From assembly GCA_030847615.1 (NCBI GenBank), contig JAUMIR010000002.1:288714028-288778027 (forward strand): DNA of 64,000 nt, read 5' to 3'. The stretch comes from Gambelia wislizenii. Lineage: Eukaryota; Chordata; Lepidosauria; Squamata; Crotaphytidae. Positions within the stretch are counted from its first letter, which is position 1, and each line of letters starts with the position of its first letter. Made by a program: the position numbers and the translations under genes. Shown here piece after piece: positions 38,560-49,947 of this stretch. The notes beneath the pieces are model-generated. The model was not told the origin of the DNA, ran no database searches, and saw nothing but the letters and a program-made list of their open reading frames with translations.

Positions 38560-39235
38560 TTCTTCCTACGAGCATGCCAAAATGCCTTACACCAAAAAGA
38601 GACTATTGGCTTATGTAGCTCAGTACTCTGTCTACTCTGACTTTTTAAGAAATGCGAGGGGCAAAACCCTAAGACTTCTCTATACAAAGCAAGAGCTTCA
38701 TCACAGAGTGATAGCCAAACTGCCTTAAATGAATGCTTGCTTCCAAGGAGATTTTCAGACGCCTCTTTCAGCCTCTTGCCATGCAAGCAGCCTCCGGAGC
38801 AGTAACGAGGCTGCTGCGCAGCAAGGGGTCCATTTTGGACGACGCCGTTTCTCTCTCGGCGGCGTCTGTGACTGTTGCAGCTAGCACTGGAGGCAGCCGC
38901 GCTGTTTTTCACTCAAGGAAGTTGTCCATGAGTAAAAAACAGTGCGACCGCCTCCAATGCTAACCGCAACAGTCACGGATGATGCCGAGAGAGAAACGGC
39001 GTCATCCAAAATGGACCCCTTGCCGCGCAGCAGCCTCGTTACTGCTCTGGAGGCTGCTTGCACGGCAAGAGGCTGAAAGAGACGTCTGAAAATCTCCCAA
39101 GTTGGTTTTGAGACAAAAATATTAACCATTTTAGGCTGAGGTAGAGTGATTATAATCTATACACATAGTGGCCAACATATTTTTCCCAGCATAGGAATTA
39201 CAGATCCAGTTCATTATATGAGGAAATTTAATTCT
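38560..39235 (-). repeat. tRNA-type SINE-like repeat copy 1, interrupted by the hairpin element
   Basis: The flanks of the hairpin element (about 38640-38747 and 39097-39235) align with 42225-42440. Shared stretches include AAGACTTCTCTATACAAA-type, GAATGCTTGCTTCCAAG and AGTGGCCAACAT. Read on the minus strand it has a tRNA-like A-box region (GCTATNNCTCTGTGAC-type) and a B-box-like GGTTC in the second copy. Only the alignment of the two copies is firm; the family name is not. Confidence 0.55.
38748..39096. mobile_element. 349-bp hairpin (foldback) DNA element with 5-bp CCAAG target duplication
   Basis: Both arms pair along almost their whole length. The left begins GAGATTTTCAGACG and the right ends CGTCTGAAAATCTC. 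The loop is near 38918-38935. CCAAG at 38743-38747 is repeated at 39097-39101. A related repeat copy at 42301-42340 has the same flanks joined with a single CCAAG, which acts as an empty site. The element is GC- and CpG-rich and carries no convincing ORF, because the open frames on each strand are mirror images. The superfamily is unknown; 5-bp duplications occur in Transib and some others, but the ends do not match Transib (CAC...). Confidence 0.85.
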
Positions 39236-40116
39236 ACATATGTAGCTCATCCCACCCGAGCCCCAGCCCCATGTGGCTTTGCTTTTGTCCCCTGCAGACT
39301 AAGCTGGGAAGGAAGCAGCCAATGCAGTACTAGAGTATCAGGCAAGAATATAGCTTTGCCTACATCCTTAAGCCAGGACTATGGGTCCTATGGCTCCTGT
39401 CCAAAAATGCGACAAAACCTCCAACTCCTGTCACTCCTGTCTGCCCATGGTTTGTTTATTAAAACTGTAAGAATCATGAACACTAAAAATGTATTTTCGT
39501 TTTCCACATACCCTTCAAAAACAAGTATATGTAGCTAAGAGATTTCACATATTTTGTTATTCACAATTTAAGAATATTTTTTCAGCAGCATATGAATTTG
39601 CCCTCCAGCTGAAGGTATTTTGCTATTGAAAAAAACACCACACATTAAATATTCAGATTGCTGTTTCAGTGTTAGACAGACAAGTGAGCTGCTGTTTCAG
39701 TTTTTCATATACCACCTTCAAACGAAAGAAAAATATATGTCTAGATTGCACATAATCACCACACCTGTGTGGGAAGCAGCAGCAGCTCAGGCATTCACTG
39801 AATTTGGAAAACAATCAAAATGAATATTTTCAAAGAAGTTTAAACATGTTTACTGTATGGCTCATACTGTAATAAGGCATTAGAACAAGAAATGCATCAG
39901 TTCAGAGTAGCAGCAGATTTTTTTAAAATAAAAAGCTGTTGCCCACTGTGATGAATACACAACTCATATGAAAAAAATGTTTTCCTATGATGAAACTTAT
40001 ATCAGTGAATATATTCTGAAATTCTACTTAAGGGGTGTGGGTGAAGGATCAAATGAAAACCTGCAGCCTTGACTGCCAGTGGAAGCCTTTTTCTCAGTAG
40101 GAAAAACCTGCATTTA

Positions 40117-40368
40117 TAGTAGGACCTCCGTATCCACTGATTCATTATCCACTGATTCAATTATCCATGAGACACCAAACAGCACACCTACCACAGAGTC
40201 TTCCTAGAAAATGTGTCATCTCTAGCCATTTTCTAGGTCCTCCCAGGCAACTCTATGGTATTTTAAACTGGAAGTCCCATTATTTTCAATGCTGTTGGCA
40301 TTATCCATGGTTTTCGGTATCCACAGCCCCCCCCGAACCAATCCTCAGTGGATACGGGGGTCCTACTG
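40117..40368. mobile_element. TA-flanked MITE of the CAGTAGGACCCCCGTATCC family
   Basis: The left end is TAGTAGGACCTCCGTATCCA and the right end is GGATACGGGGGTCCTACTG followed by TA. The interior has CATTTTCTAGGTCCTCCCAG and AAACTGGAAGTCCCATTATT, shared with the copy at 51452-51693. No ORF. Confidence 0.85.
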
Positions 40369-40522
40369 TATTGTTAGTTTCCTTTTCATGATGGTTGTTT
40401 TCATCATGGAAACATTATATTCTACCATTCATCAAAGGAAACCTTAAAGTTCAAGTTTTGGTGGTTGAGGTCATATGTTTATTTCATCACACTCCTACTG
40501 GCCAACTCTAAGCTATTCAATA

Positions 40523-40874
40523 CAGGTTGAGTATCCCTTATCCAAAATGCTTGGGATTTGGATTTTTCTGGATTTTTGTTTTTTTTCAGATTTTGAAATA
40601 TTTGCATATATATAATCAGATATCTTGGAGATATACCCCAAGTCTAAACACAACATTCATTTATGTTTTATACATTTATGTTTTATACCTTATACACATA
40701 GCCTAAAGGTATTTTCTACACAGTATTTTTAATAATTTTGTGCATGAAACCAAGTTTGTGTACATGGTACCATAAGAAAGAAAAGGTGTTACTATCTCAG
40801 CCACCCATGTGGACAATTTTGGATTTTGAAGTATTTGGGATTTCAGATTTCTGGATAAGGGATAATCAACCTTG
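40523..40874. mobile_element. TA-flanked pogo/Tigger-like MITE (352 bp), copy 2
   Basis: Left end CAGGTTGAGTATCCCTTATC and right end GATAAGGGATAATCAACCTTG, flanked by TA. The interior matches the copy at 18793-19106 and contains a small tandem duplication of TTTATGTTTTATACATTTATG near 40660-40690. Confidence 0.88.
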
Positions 40875-41742
40875 TAATTTTCAGAATCCCATCTGTGATA
40901 ATGCATTATCTAGTAGCTATGAACCAAGCTACATCCAGCTAACAAATGGTTAATTTACCACTTTGGATGGCATAAGATCAGGGGATATACCCTCTGCCAA
41001 TCAAGCTTCTTGTGGGTAGAGGTGTTAAAACATCTGGCATCTTCTGAGGTCAGGGGTATAAAAGTTTTACTGCCTTTGTTCTCAGGGGCTGTAGGCCTGT
41101 TCTTTCAAGCTCTCCTGCTGGATTGCTGACCATTGGCAAGAGGAAGGCTGGTAAAGGCTGATCTCAAAAGGGTCAGACTCCTTCTTCCTTATCCATGGGA
41201 AAACTTGGGAACAGAAATTATACTAGAAGTGGCAAGGGAGCATTTTAATTAGGAGGCTTCATGTATTTTTGCTTCCCTAACTGGCTGTCGGTTCCAAGGT
41301 GTCTTCGGAAAGTAATCTATTTCTATTTGCAGCTTTCTAAATTATGCCTGGAGAAGGATCCTCCAAGATATGATATCCAGAAACCTGGTGTAATCCTAAT
41401 TACACAGAATAAAATTTTCTTAAACTTTCTGTTAAGCTTCTGGGTGCTTTTGGCTATTCAGCCCACATGGGTTCCTTTCTTCTCCAGAGGAGGGAAGGGG
41501 AAAGCGGTTTCACTTTGGGTTACTCATACCTCTGCCTTCCACTGGAAAAGGTGGAGAAGAAGGCACTGGGGAACATGTGGGTAGGGGTGGGGAGCTCCTG
41601 TGTGGCTATCCACCTCTTTTTTGCCCATGGGCTCAGGACATAGAAAAAGCTATGACACCATCTCTGCTGGAAAGTAGCAGTGCAGTGTAATAATGGTAGA
41701 ACTTCCTCTCTGGGTACATCCAATAGGGTGCTTCTTTAAATA

Positions 41743-41988
41743 TAGTCAAACCACTGTACCCATGGGGGTTTGGCTGCCAGACTTCCCATGGATACCAGAA
41801 ACTGGGGATAGCAGTGAACCCTATTAAAATAAAGAACTTTTGGTAAAAACATACCATAGAGTTCCCCTGGAGGATCTAGAGGATGCCTAGAGAGGATGCC
41901 ATTTTCCAGCACAACTCTATGGTATGTGTCTCTCCTGCAGATAACTGAAACCATTGACACTAGTTCTGGGCATACAGCAGTTGGACTG
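41743..41988. mobile_element. Diverged TA-flanked MITE of the same group
   Basis: It is bounded by TATAGTCAAACCACTGTACC and CAGCAGTTGGACTGTA, with TA on both sides. The interior shares ACCATAGAGTTCCCCTGGAG and CCATTTTCCAGCACAACTCT with its relatives at 12965 and 51452. Confidence 0.7.
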
Positions 41989-42079
41989 TACCTTTTAGGT
42001 GGGTTGCAAAGACAATGTTATTGGAAAAAGGATTTTTATCTGAGTTTCTTTTGCCTTACCTTAGTATTTCAGTCCTGAC

Positions 42080-42440
42080 TACCTTGATGCCTCTAAGATT
42101 CTCACTGGCAGAGCATGAAGGCAACAACTTCCTGATTACTCTAGTGGCATGTTGCCTCCCATAGAGAGAGATTCCATTTATGTCACGGATCTTTGTAGCT
42201 GCACTTTCTAACGGATGCAAGGGAACTGAACCTGAGACTTCTCTATACAAAATAAGAGCTTAGTAACAGAACTATAGGGAGCAGACAAATTGGCTTCTAT
42301 GAATGCTTGCTTCCAAGTTGTTTTTGAAACAAAATTATTTACTCTAAACCATTTTAGTCCACTGTAAAGTGCTTATAATGTATACCAGTAGTGGCCAACA
42401 TTTTTTTTTCTGTTATGGAAAGTACAAGTCCAGTTCATAA
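42080..42440 (-). repeat. tRNA-type SINE-like repeat copy 2 (uninterrupted, empty site)
   Basis: This is the paralogue of the repeat around 38560-39235 without the hairpin insertion. GCTTGCTTCCAAGTTG at about 42305-42320 is the unfilled target. On the minus strand, GGTTC near 42230 resembles a tRNA B box, suggesting a tRNA-derived SINE with the head at the right end of the conserved part. Confidence 0.5.
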
Positions 42441-42449
42441 TATAAAGTT

Positions 42450-42622
42450 TTCTTGATAAGACTGGTTCAAAGAAAGCTTGCCTTTGCGTTCCTCTGACGT
42501 TGAGAGAGTATGACTTGCCCAAGATCACCCAGTGATTTCCATGGCTCAGTGGGACTTTGAGGCCTGACCTCCCAGAGCCCTAGTACAACATTCAAACCAC
42601 TATACCATGCTGCCTCTTTTGT
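42450..42622 (-). mobile_element. Sauria-type tRNA SINE, diverged
   Basis: The minus strand reads GGTATAGTGGTTTGAATGTT, then CCATGGAAATCACTGGGTGA, TCTTGGGCAAGTCATACTCT and finally TCTTATCAAGAAAAC. The B box is degraded and the BovB-like tail is absent. Confidence 0.75.
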
Positions 42623-45144
42623 GCATATACTGTATGTCCACACCTTCCTCGTAATTGTATAGCCAAGCCCAGCAGCTACCTGGGAAGATGAAAGGTGTTA
42701 CCATCACAGTCACAGGAGCAGAAAAAGCCATATGTGAACATAATTCCAGGCATTGGACACAGTTGCAATAATTCAGTTTCCTTGGCTTGTCTCTAAATAT
42801 AATTTTTCAAGTTTCCTGGCAAAAGTAAAGCACTTCATCTCTTTGAGCAAAAGTAGTGACAGCCTTCTGTCCAAGCGCCAAATGAAAATGAATAATCCCA
42901 CATGCATGTTTAGATCATGATTTTGAAAGTCATCTGGAATAAGTAACAGCCTACATCTGTAGCTATTGTCCTGGTCACTGTATGTGATTAAACCACTTAT
43001 TGTGAATCACAGAGGTGTCTAGTTAATTATGTACTATCAGCTGAAGTAAAGGATATGAGCCCTTTAAGTCACTTTAATATGAAAATGGCTTTAAGAAAAA
43101 TAAATGAGTGACAGATAATAAACCAACACCTAGTGAAAATAGCAAGGCCATAGAAACCATGTCCTGTTAGCATTAGGTATATTTAATGCATCTTCAAGTA
43201 AAGAACACTACAGGACTATTTCTGTATGACACATTTTTTTATACTAAACAAGTAAGCATGAAGTAATTTTTCTTTGCCTCAACTAAACAAATAAGTGGGT
43301 CATTTCAAGCAGCATATGAAATCATGGTTAAATAAGCATTATTTTACCTATCATCAGTGTCATGTAGGAACATTAGAAAATCTCACTATGTTGTGTCGGG
43401 TTGCCTTGACACGGGTCTCAAGTCTCTAGCATAAGAACAAGGCAAAACACACTTCCATCCTCTCAAGTATTCTCCACAGTCTGTGTAAAATGCCTTTTAT
43501 GCAAAGCTAGTTGTCTTTTCCCTTCGTCAAGCAAAGCTGCACAGCAAACACAGGACTGGTTGATCAAAAACATGCAAGCAACCCATTCAATGAATCTGCT
43601 CCATGCAACAAGGTTACACAGTTAGTGCATTTTACACAATTTGTACAAAAACTGTTCTTTTAAATATGAAAAATCTCTCAAGGCCAAGAGAAAATGTTAC
43701 TCTCTTGAAGGCAAAGATATATGTTTCGATGGCCTTTTGTTCCTGCATGCAAAAATGAAACAAACAAGATTTGTTTGTATGATGGCTGCCACCCAAAAAA
43801 ATGATGAAATGTTAACAAGTTACAAATATCTACTCTACCTGGAATACGTTGCTTTACTCAATGTCTTTACTTTTAAAAAATAATGTGTCAACTAGTAAAG
43901 ACTTCATGGTGTTTTCTGTTCTTATGAGTAACATTTAACAGTTTCTCCTAAAATGTAGCTTTCAGGGGTCATTTAAAAGATTTGGGGCCAGTTTTTTTTT
44001 TAAAAAAATTAGAATGGTAATAGCAAAAGTAACAGCTATTAATCTATCAGAAATGAGTAACATGACAAGTTGCTCCTAAAATTAACAAGTAACGAATTAC
44101 TGTAAAAAATATTCTGGAATATTCCATCAAGAGTCAAACACCTGTTCACTATTCAGTATACTATATACTGGGTGTAACAGAACTACTAATTAGGATTTTC
44201 AATTAAGTTAAAAACCAACAGAAAGTATTAACAGAAAGAGATAAAAAGGCATAAAGTTGATATATATTGCTCATTATCTTCACAGCTGCAGTTTCACATA
44301 GGATAAAAGGTATATTATGGTATGCAGAAGAGCAATTTGTAACACATGGGTTTCTCCTCAACAACTGCATCCTCAATTAAATATAACATCACAATACAAT
44401 CCCCTGCCAGAAGGCTGGTTAGGGAGCCCATTTTTTTCTTTTTCTTGTAACAGCAACCGTCTCATTGCACTTGTGCCAGGAATTCAATTAGCAATAAGGA
44501 ATCATTCCAGCATCCGGTTACACAGTTATGACTAATCATAGCATTCATTTTCAGTGAAAGGAAATGTGGCAACATTCTCTCTTTATCCACAGAATGGCAA
44601 AATACCCTAAGGAACAAAGGCACCCACAGCCTGTCTCTCTCATTCTGCATCTAAGCAGGGTAAAGTAGGTGGTTTGAGAAGACAGTTCATTTCTTGTGCC
44701 TGTTCCACTGGTTTCTGGAACTTCTGTTGTTATGCTTTCCTTTTGTTTGTAGGCAAAGAAATGACTGTGAAATTCAAAAGCATGGAGTGATTCCAAGTAG
44801 TTCAAACTTTGTTCAAACATCCTGTTGCAGAGGGATATGGAGCAGAAGGGGGCAATCTCAGAGCTTAGAAAAGTTACTTTGGAGGGTTACAACTTCCTGA
44901 ATCACCCAGCTAATGGTCATGCTTGTTTGGGGAATCAAAGAGGTGCAGTTTAAAAAAACAAAACAAAATAAAAACTTCCCAAACTTTGGGCAGTTCTCCC
45001 ATCCTACTGTCATGACCTCCTCCTATCTGGTCTCCCTTGTTTGCTGCTCTGTGATGGCAGTCAAATAAGGTATACATTAGACTGAAGCCTTTTGTTTCTT
45101 CCAGCACTGAGTAACCCAGACACTGTGTGGAGGGCATGCAGGTA

Positions 45145-46732
45145 CCGTATATTCTGGCATATAAGATGACTGGGCATATAAAACGACCCCCCAAATTTCA
45201 AGTAAAAATCTAGAGTTTGGCATATATTCTCCATATAAGACCACCATCCCCCAATTTGGCTGGCTGGCCGGGGGAGTCTTGCCAGCTGATCCTCTTTGTT
45301 CCCCAACTCACGAGGATCTCTTTGTGAGTTGGGAAAGCGAACAAGATCAGCTGGCAGGGCTCTCCAGCCAGCCAGCCGCTACATTCGCCCTCTCTTCCAC
45401 CTTTGGTTGCTCCCCAAATGGGGTGAAGGCAGAGGAGGGGGCTGAATGAACCCGGTTTGCCTTGGCCACCGCCCATTCCCTCTATCTTCATTCCCTTTGC
45501 GAAGGGAATGAAGATGGAGGGGATGGGTGGCGTCCGTGGCAAACCGCGGCATTCGCCCTTCTCTTCCACCTTCCAGTCACCCTTGACTTGAAGGTCGAAG
45601 AAAGGGGCGAATATACCCGGTTTGCCTCAGTGGCTGCCCATTCCATCCATCTTCCTTCCCTTTGCGAAGGGAAGGAAGCCAGAGGGAATGGGCAGCCACC
45701 AAGGCAAACTGCGGGATTCGACCCTCTCTTCTGCCTTCCAGGAAGGTGGAAGAAAGGGGTGAAAATACCTCGTTTGCCTCGTCCACCCCCCTTCCCTCCA
45801 TCTTAATTCCCTTTGGCAGAGAATGAAGACACGGGGAATGGGCAGTGGCCATGGCAAACCGCAAGATTCATCCCTTTCTTCCACCTTCTAGGAAGGTGGA
45901 TGAAATGGACGAACGTACCTGGTTTGCCTCGGCCGCTGTGAGGGTGGCTCAAGGGGGGGGACTTTCCAGCCACTCACCCTCTCCCTGAGGCCGTGATTGG
46001 GAGCCCGATTGCGCCTTTGGGAAGGGTGGAAGGGTGGCTCGATGGGTGGGGGGCTTTCCAGCCACCCACCTCCTCCCTGAGGCCACAATTGGGAGCCCGA
46101 TCATGGCTTCAGGGAGGGTGGAAGGGTGGCTCAAGATATGAAGATGGAGGGAATGGGCAGTGGCCATTGCAAACCGCAGGATTCCCCCCTTTCTTCCACC
46201 TTCCAGGAATGTGGACGAAAGGGGCGAAATGCCCGGTTTGCCTCGTCCGCCCCCCTCCCCCCATCTTCATTCTCTTTGGAAGGGAATGAAGACGGGGGAA
46301 GTGGGGGCGGCCGCTGCAAACCGCTAGATTCACCCCTTTCTTCCACCTTCCAGGAAGGTGGAAGAAAGGAGCAAATGTACCCGGTTTGGTTCAGCTGCCG
46401 CGCAATTTCCTGTGTGTTTGTTCCCTTTGGGAAATGAATACACAGGAGATTGAGTAGCGGCCATGGCAAACTGCAACGTTCGCCCCCCTCCTCTGTCTTC
46501 GGTTGCTCCCCAAAGGGGGAGAAGGCAGAGGAGGGAGGTAAATGAACCAGTAAACACTTTGCCTCACCCCCCTGCCCGATCTCCTGCCTCTTTGCTCTGT
46601 TTGCTAAGGGAGCAAAGAGGCAAAAGATTGGTCGGTGGGTAAAGCAAAGTGCATCCAGCGTATAAGACAACTCCCGATTTTGGAAGATATTTTTCAGGGC
46701 TCAAAGATCGTCTTAAACGCTGGAAAATATGG
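45145..46732. mobile_element. TA-flanked nonautonomous DNA transposon built of tandem hairpins (1.59 kb)
   Basis: The ends are inverted: CCGTATATTCTGGCATATAA on the left and, read inward from the right, CCATATTTTCCAGCGTTTAA. TA flanks both ends (45143-45144 and 46733-46734), as for Tc1/mariner-pogo elements. The interior is a run of hairpins. The first is a 120-bp palindrome at 45257-45376. After it, long (about 88 bp, opening TTTGCC and closing GGCAAA, for example 45455-45543, 45620-45709, 45772-45859) and short (about 47-66 bp, for example 45548-45613, 45717-45763, 45867-45913) hairpins alternate with a period near 150 bp. Two 105-bp units with a CTCCCTGAGGCC hairpin sit at 45935-46135. Open frames across it are by-products of the repeats. 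No transposase is present. Confidence 0.8.
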
Positions 46733-46904
46733 TATATCTGAAGGAGTCTCCGGCACCAATAAACCTCTCCCAAAATTTGCTAACCAGCTATTTCGAACAC
46801 ATAATATATAGCCACAAAGGCTTGAACATTTGGAAAAGTTATTTTTATGGCCTACAACTCCCACCCTGTGTGAGTCCTTCTGAGAGTTGTTTTCCAAAGA
46901 TTAA

Positions 46905-47146
46905 GGCCTAAATACCCTAAAGGCACCAGATCCTGTCTGATCTTGGAAGCTAAGCAGGGTTGTTTAGTACTTGGATGGGAGACCATCAACAAATACCAGG
47001 TGGCGTACGCTATATTCCAGAGGAAGCAACTGGCAAAACCATCTCTAAATATTCCTTACCTAAGAAAAACCTATGAAGAATTCATGGGGTCACTATAAGA
47101 ATGGCGACTTGAAGGCATGCATACACACATACACACACACACACAC
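46905..47146 (+). mobile_element. 5S-rRNA-derived SINE
   Basis: The head GATCTTGGAAGCTAAGCAGG followed by TTAGTACTTGGATGGGAGAC is the internal-promoter half of 5S rRNA. The body (CCAGAGGAAGCAACTGGCAA, CATGGGGTCACTATAAGAAT) has the BovB-like tail and ends in an AC repeat. It is a SINE, not a functional 5S gene, because the 5S 5' half is missing. Confidence 0.85.
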
Positions 47147-49351
47147 TTTCTAAGCTCTGACATTGGTGGCAGCAAAAACCTCCCAAGTCCTGCTCTTACT
47201 ACAGTAGAAAACAGCATGAAAATATTAAAAGCCAAAGTACGTAATTTTTGCAACATGACAGCACCTGTTCAATAGAAACAAACTGCCTCTTTCCTGGACC
47301 AATGCAAGGTTTGCTCTTGAGATTGCCTTTTGGGTGCTCTCCTCTTTCAGCTGACATAACGGAAGCCCTTCCTTTTTATTTTTATTTCCTGCCTCAGCTT
47401 CTTCAGCTACAAGGCCTCTGAAGTGCACTTCAAGACATATCTGATAATGGCAGGTTTGAACTGACCAGGCAATTACCACAAGAAATGTGGCTGGCAGTGT
47501 TTAGAGCTATTAGAATACTTACTGAAATGGCTGAACAGAAAGCTCACCTGCCAACTTGAGCTTCTCTTGTAGAGGTCTTACAACAGGTATTAAACCAGCA
47601 AACTATCTGCCACTTCCATCTACAGGCAAGACTTGCTCACATTCAGAAAGCAATATGGACTTCAGTTAAGAGATAATCAAGACCCACCCTTCATAATACG
47701 GTAACTGTTACTTGTCACAAGAACCTCATCTTTAACACAAATTTAAAACAGTGGCTATAAGGATGAATACAGAATGGGGCTAGTATTTTGAAAATACAGA
47801 ATTTCCTGTACTATGTGAAATATCTAATACACAAGAAATACCAGCTGTATGTAATTTTTGGCATTCCCTATAAAAATGTAAATTCACTGGATTGTTCTGT
47901 CTTCAGAATATCTGCTGTTTGTATTGTTTCACTGCCATATCAATAAACTCAAGTTCAGTAGCAAGAAGTAGATTTGTTGTCTTCTTTTCCCCAGCCTTTG
48001 AGAACTTCACATGTTCAGTTCACATGACAATCAAAATATTACATGTGAGCACCATGTCACGATGGAGTATCACCACCTGGTCTAGTTACCATTATTGGCT
48101 AATTGCCTGAAGTGGAGAGACAGCCACTGTTTAGGATTGCTCTTCATGCTGCTGATGGTTGGCAGGAGGGTTACACAACCTGTGGGCCACCAAACTGAAT
48201 GCAGCGCACTGGTTAAAAATTACAGCCTGTCAATTGCCTGACAACCATTCTGTTTTTGCATACCCACATAGGAGACAATTCCAGTAACAACAACCACACA
48301 ACCACAAGAACTCAGAGTAAGACTGTATAGGCAGTGTAGCCCTGGTTCTCTGTAGATCCCACTGAATTGTATGGGAAAATAGTAAACCAGCTGCACCATG
48401 AATGTAAAAATTGACTTGCTTGATCAAATTTCTCTTTCTAAATACTGCCAGCCAGGCAACTCTGCTAGGCTCACAACAAAGATATGGAAATAGCTGGATA
48501 CCTCATGCTATTTATCTCTAATAGGGGCCCGAAGGCTTGCAGTATGTTCTAATCTAGTGACTGTTTATGAAGATGGGGACTGTGAGTGTATTCAAGCCTC
48601 AGTCTTTTTCAAGCATAGAAAGAAAAGGGGTATCATTTGCAGGTAGCCTGAAAACTAGGATTGACTAGGCCTGGTTTAAATATAGGGCTCCAGCCAGCAC
48701 AAAGCATCTTCTACCTGCTCTTCCTGAGACTGTACTTGTCCTCATTTCCAGCCAGGCCCAGCCATGGAACCCTGGGTAGCTACAAAGGCCTAAACACCCT
48801 AGTAAGAGCTACTGGCACTGACACCAACACCTGGAAGACCAGACCACCCATTCACCTGGCTGTAGACTTCTTTGGTGGCAGATGGTCATCTGGCAAAGCT
48901 GGCCGCCATACTGAATTTCCCTCAATGCCCTAAGCATCTGATGCTGTCTTGTGCTTTCCTGGGTGCTGTGAGAAAATGAACATGGCAGGCAGCTTCCCAT
49001 GCATAGCCACAGTCTTCAGGTTAACCCACAGTTGTGTTAAGGGTTCAGATCCTTGAACCACTCGCCTTCCAGCAACTGACTTGAGGTACCCTGCACTGGA
49101 CAACACACACATTCCAGTGCCTAAAATGTGGGTACAGCTGCCCCTTGGTTCTGAGCTGCCCCAGATCATTTTCACCACGTGGTATTCAGAGCCACATGGT
49201 GGTACCACTTAGTTAAGAGCCATAAAAGTTTAGTCACAATCATTTATGCTAGAAGCCACTAAAATTATTTTGCCACATTCCAAAAATACTTCTAAGATCT
49301 CTCCCAAGACACAAAAACAGAGTTGCCAAGACTCGCTCTGGAGGGCCTCAC

Positions 49352-49567
49352 CTGCTAAGACTGGAAGGGGGACCTTGTTCCATTCCCACGGCTGGTCGTA
49401 TTCATCTGCAGGCCTGTCGTCATCCTGTGGCAACTTGCTCTCTCGCAAGCACTGACTCACCACACTTTCTGAATCCGACTCCACACCATTGCCTTCGGGC
49501 TCGTAAGGCGTGTCGTACAGCTGAATGTCTTTCTGCTGGGGCTTCACGCTATCTTGCCTCTGGAATT
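49352..49567 (-). CDS. SHB: SHB exon: region upstream of the SH2 domain (internal coding exon)
   Basis: This 216-bp exon on the minus strand is preceded by a polypyrimidine tract and acceptor (TTCTGACAG) and followed by the donor GTGAGG. It carries 2 nt completing a codon, 71 full codons and 1 nt of the next, and it joins in phase to the exon at 33350-33524. The peptide runs from EFQRQDSV through QLYDTPYEPEG and LRESKLPQDDDRPADEYDQP to WEWNKVPLPVLA. I recognise this as the pre-SH2 segment of SHB, an adaptor that couples tyrosine-kinase receptors to downstream signalling. The YDTPYEP and EYDQP tyrosines are potential phosphotyrosine docking sites. The paralogues SHF, SHD and SHE share parts of this pattern, but the DDDRPADEYDQPWEW block and the downstream exon fit SHB best. 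Seen: ORF, splice sites, phase. Known: family role. Inferred: orthology. Confidence 0.9.
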
Positions 49568-49876
49568 CTGTCAGAAGGGAAAAATAAATGGATTGATTTG
49601 TCCGCTTAGAGCAAAGACCAGGGTGGGGTGGGAAAGTTCTACATTTTACACTTAAAGCAGAATGAAAATGAACATCAAAACAGCAGCAGCACCAATAGTA
49701 TGAAAATCATAAGCTGCTGAAAGTTTCCACATGTGACTTCCCTCTCTAGCAGAAAAAAAGGACAAGAAATAGATCAATGCCTTCAATAACAGTGAGATAG
49801 AGCATCTGCAACATTAGTCCCCCACCCCACCCTTACTGGCCATATGGCCAATAACCCAACCAAACACCAATTAATG

Positions 49877-49947
49877 AGTTGTTATTGTATGCCTTCAAGT
49901 CATTTATGACTTATGTTGACCCTAAGGCAACCCTATCATAGGGTTTG
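49877..49947 (-). mobile_element. Tail fragment of a Sauria-type SINE
   Basis: On the minus strand: ACCCTATGATAGGGTTGCCT, TAGGGTCAACATAAGTCATA and CTTGAAGGCATACAATAACA. Only the BovB-like 3' part remains. Confidence 0.75.

Larger units (their letters stand above)
33525..49351 (-). other. SHB intron (15.8 kb) upstream of the linker exon
   Basis: This lies between the donor after 49352 and the acceptor before 33524. It contains Sauria-type SINEs, a 349-bp hairpin element, several TA-flanked MITEs, a 1.6-kb hairpin-array element and a 5S-derived SINE, all listed separately. Stretches without a recognised feature are 33525-35270, 35470-37520, 39235-40110, 42625-45140 and 47150-49350. The stretches 37980-38330 and 42760-43200 look repeat-free and are treated as candidate conserved noncoding sequence under findings. 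Confidence 0.75.

Noticed and set aside
38472..39129. Minus- and plus-strand frames sharing the peptide RRLFQPLA
   Set aside because: The same peptide appears on both strands because the DNA is palindromic; not a coding duplicate.
45257..46648. CRISPR-like array of repeats
   Set aside because: The repeats are palindromic, about 150 bp, without unique spacers, inside a TA-flanked element of a vertebrate genome.
45210..46670. Many overlapping open frames at 45.2-46.7 kb
   Set aside because: They read through the hairpin array on both strands and repeat the same peptides (for example PSSFSLEGNEDGG); they are a by-product of the repeat unit.
46905..47000. 5S rRNA gene
   Set aside because: Only the 3' half of 5S is present, fused to a BovB-like tail, as in 5S-derived SINEs.
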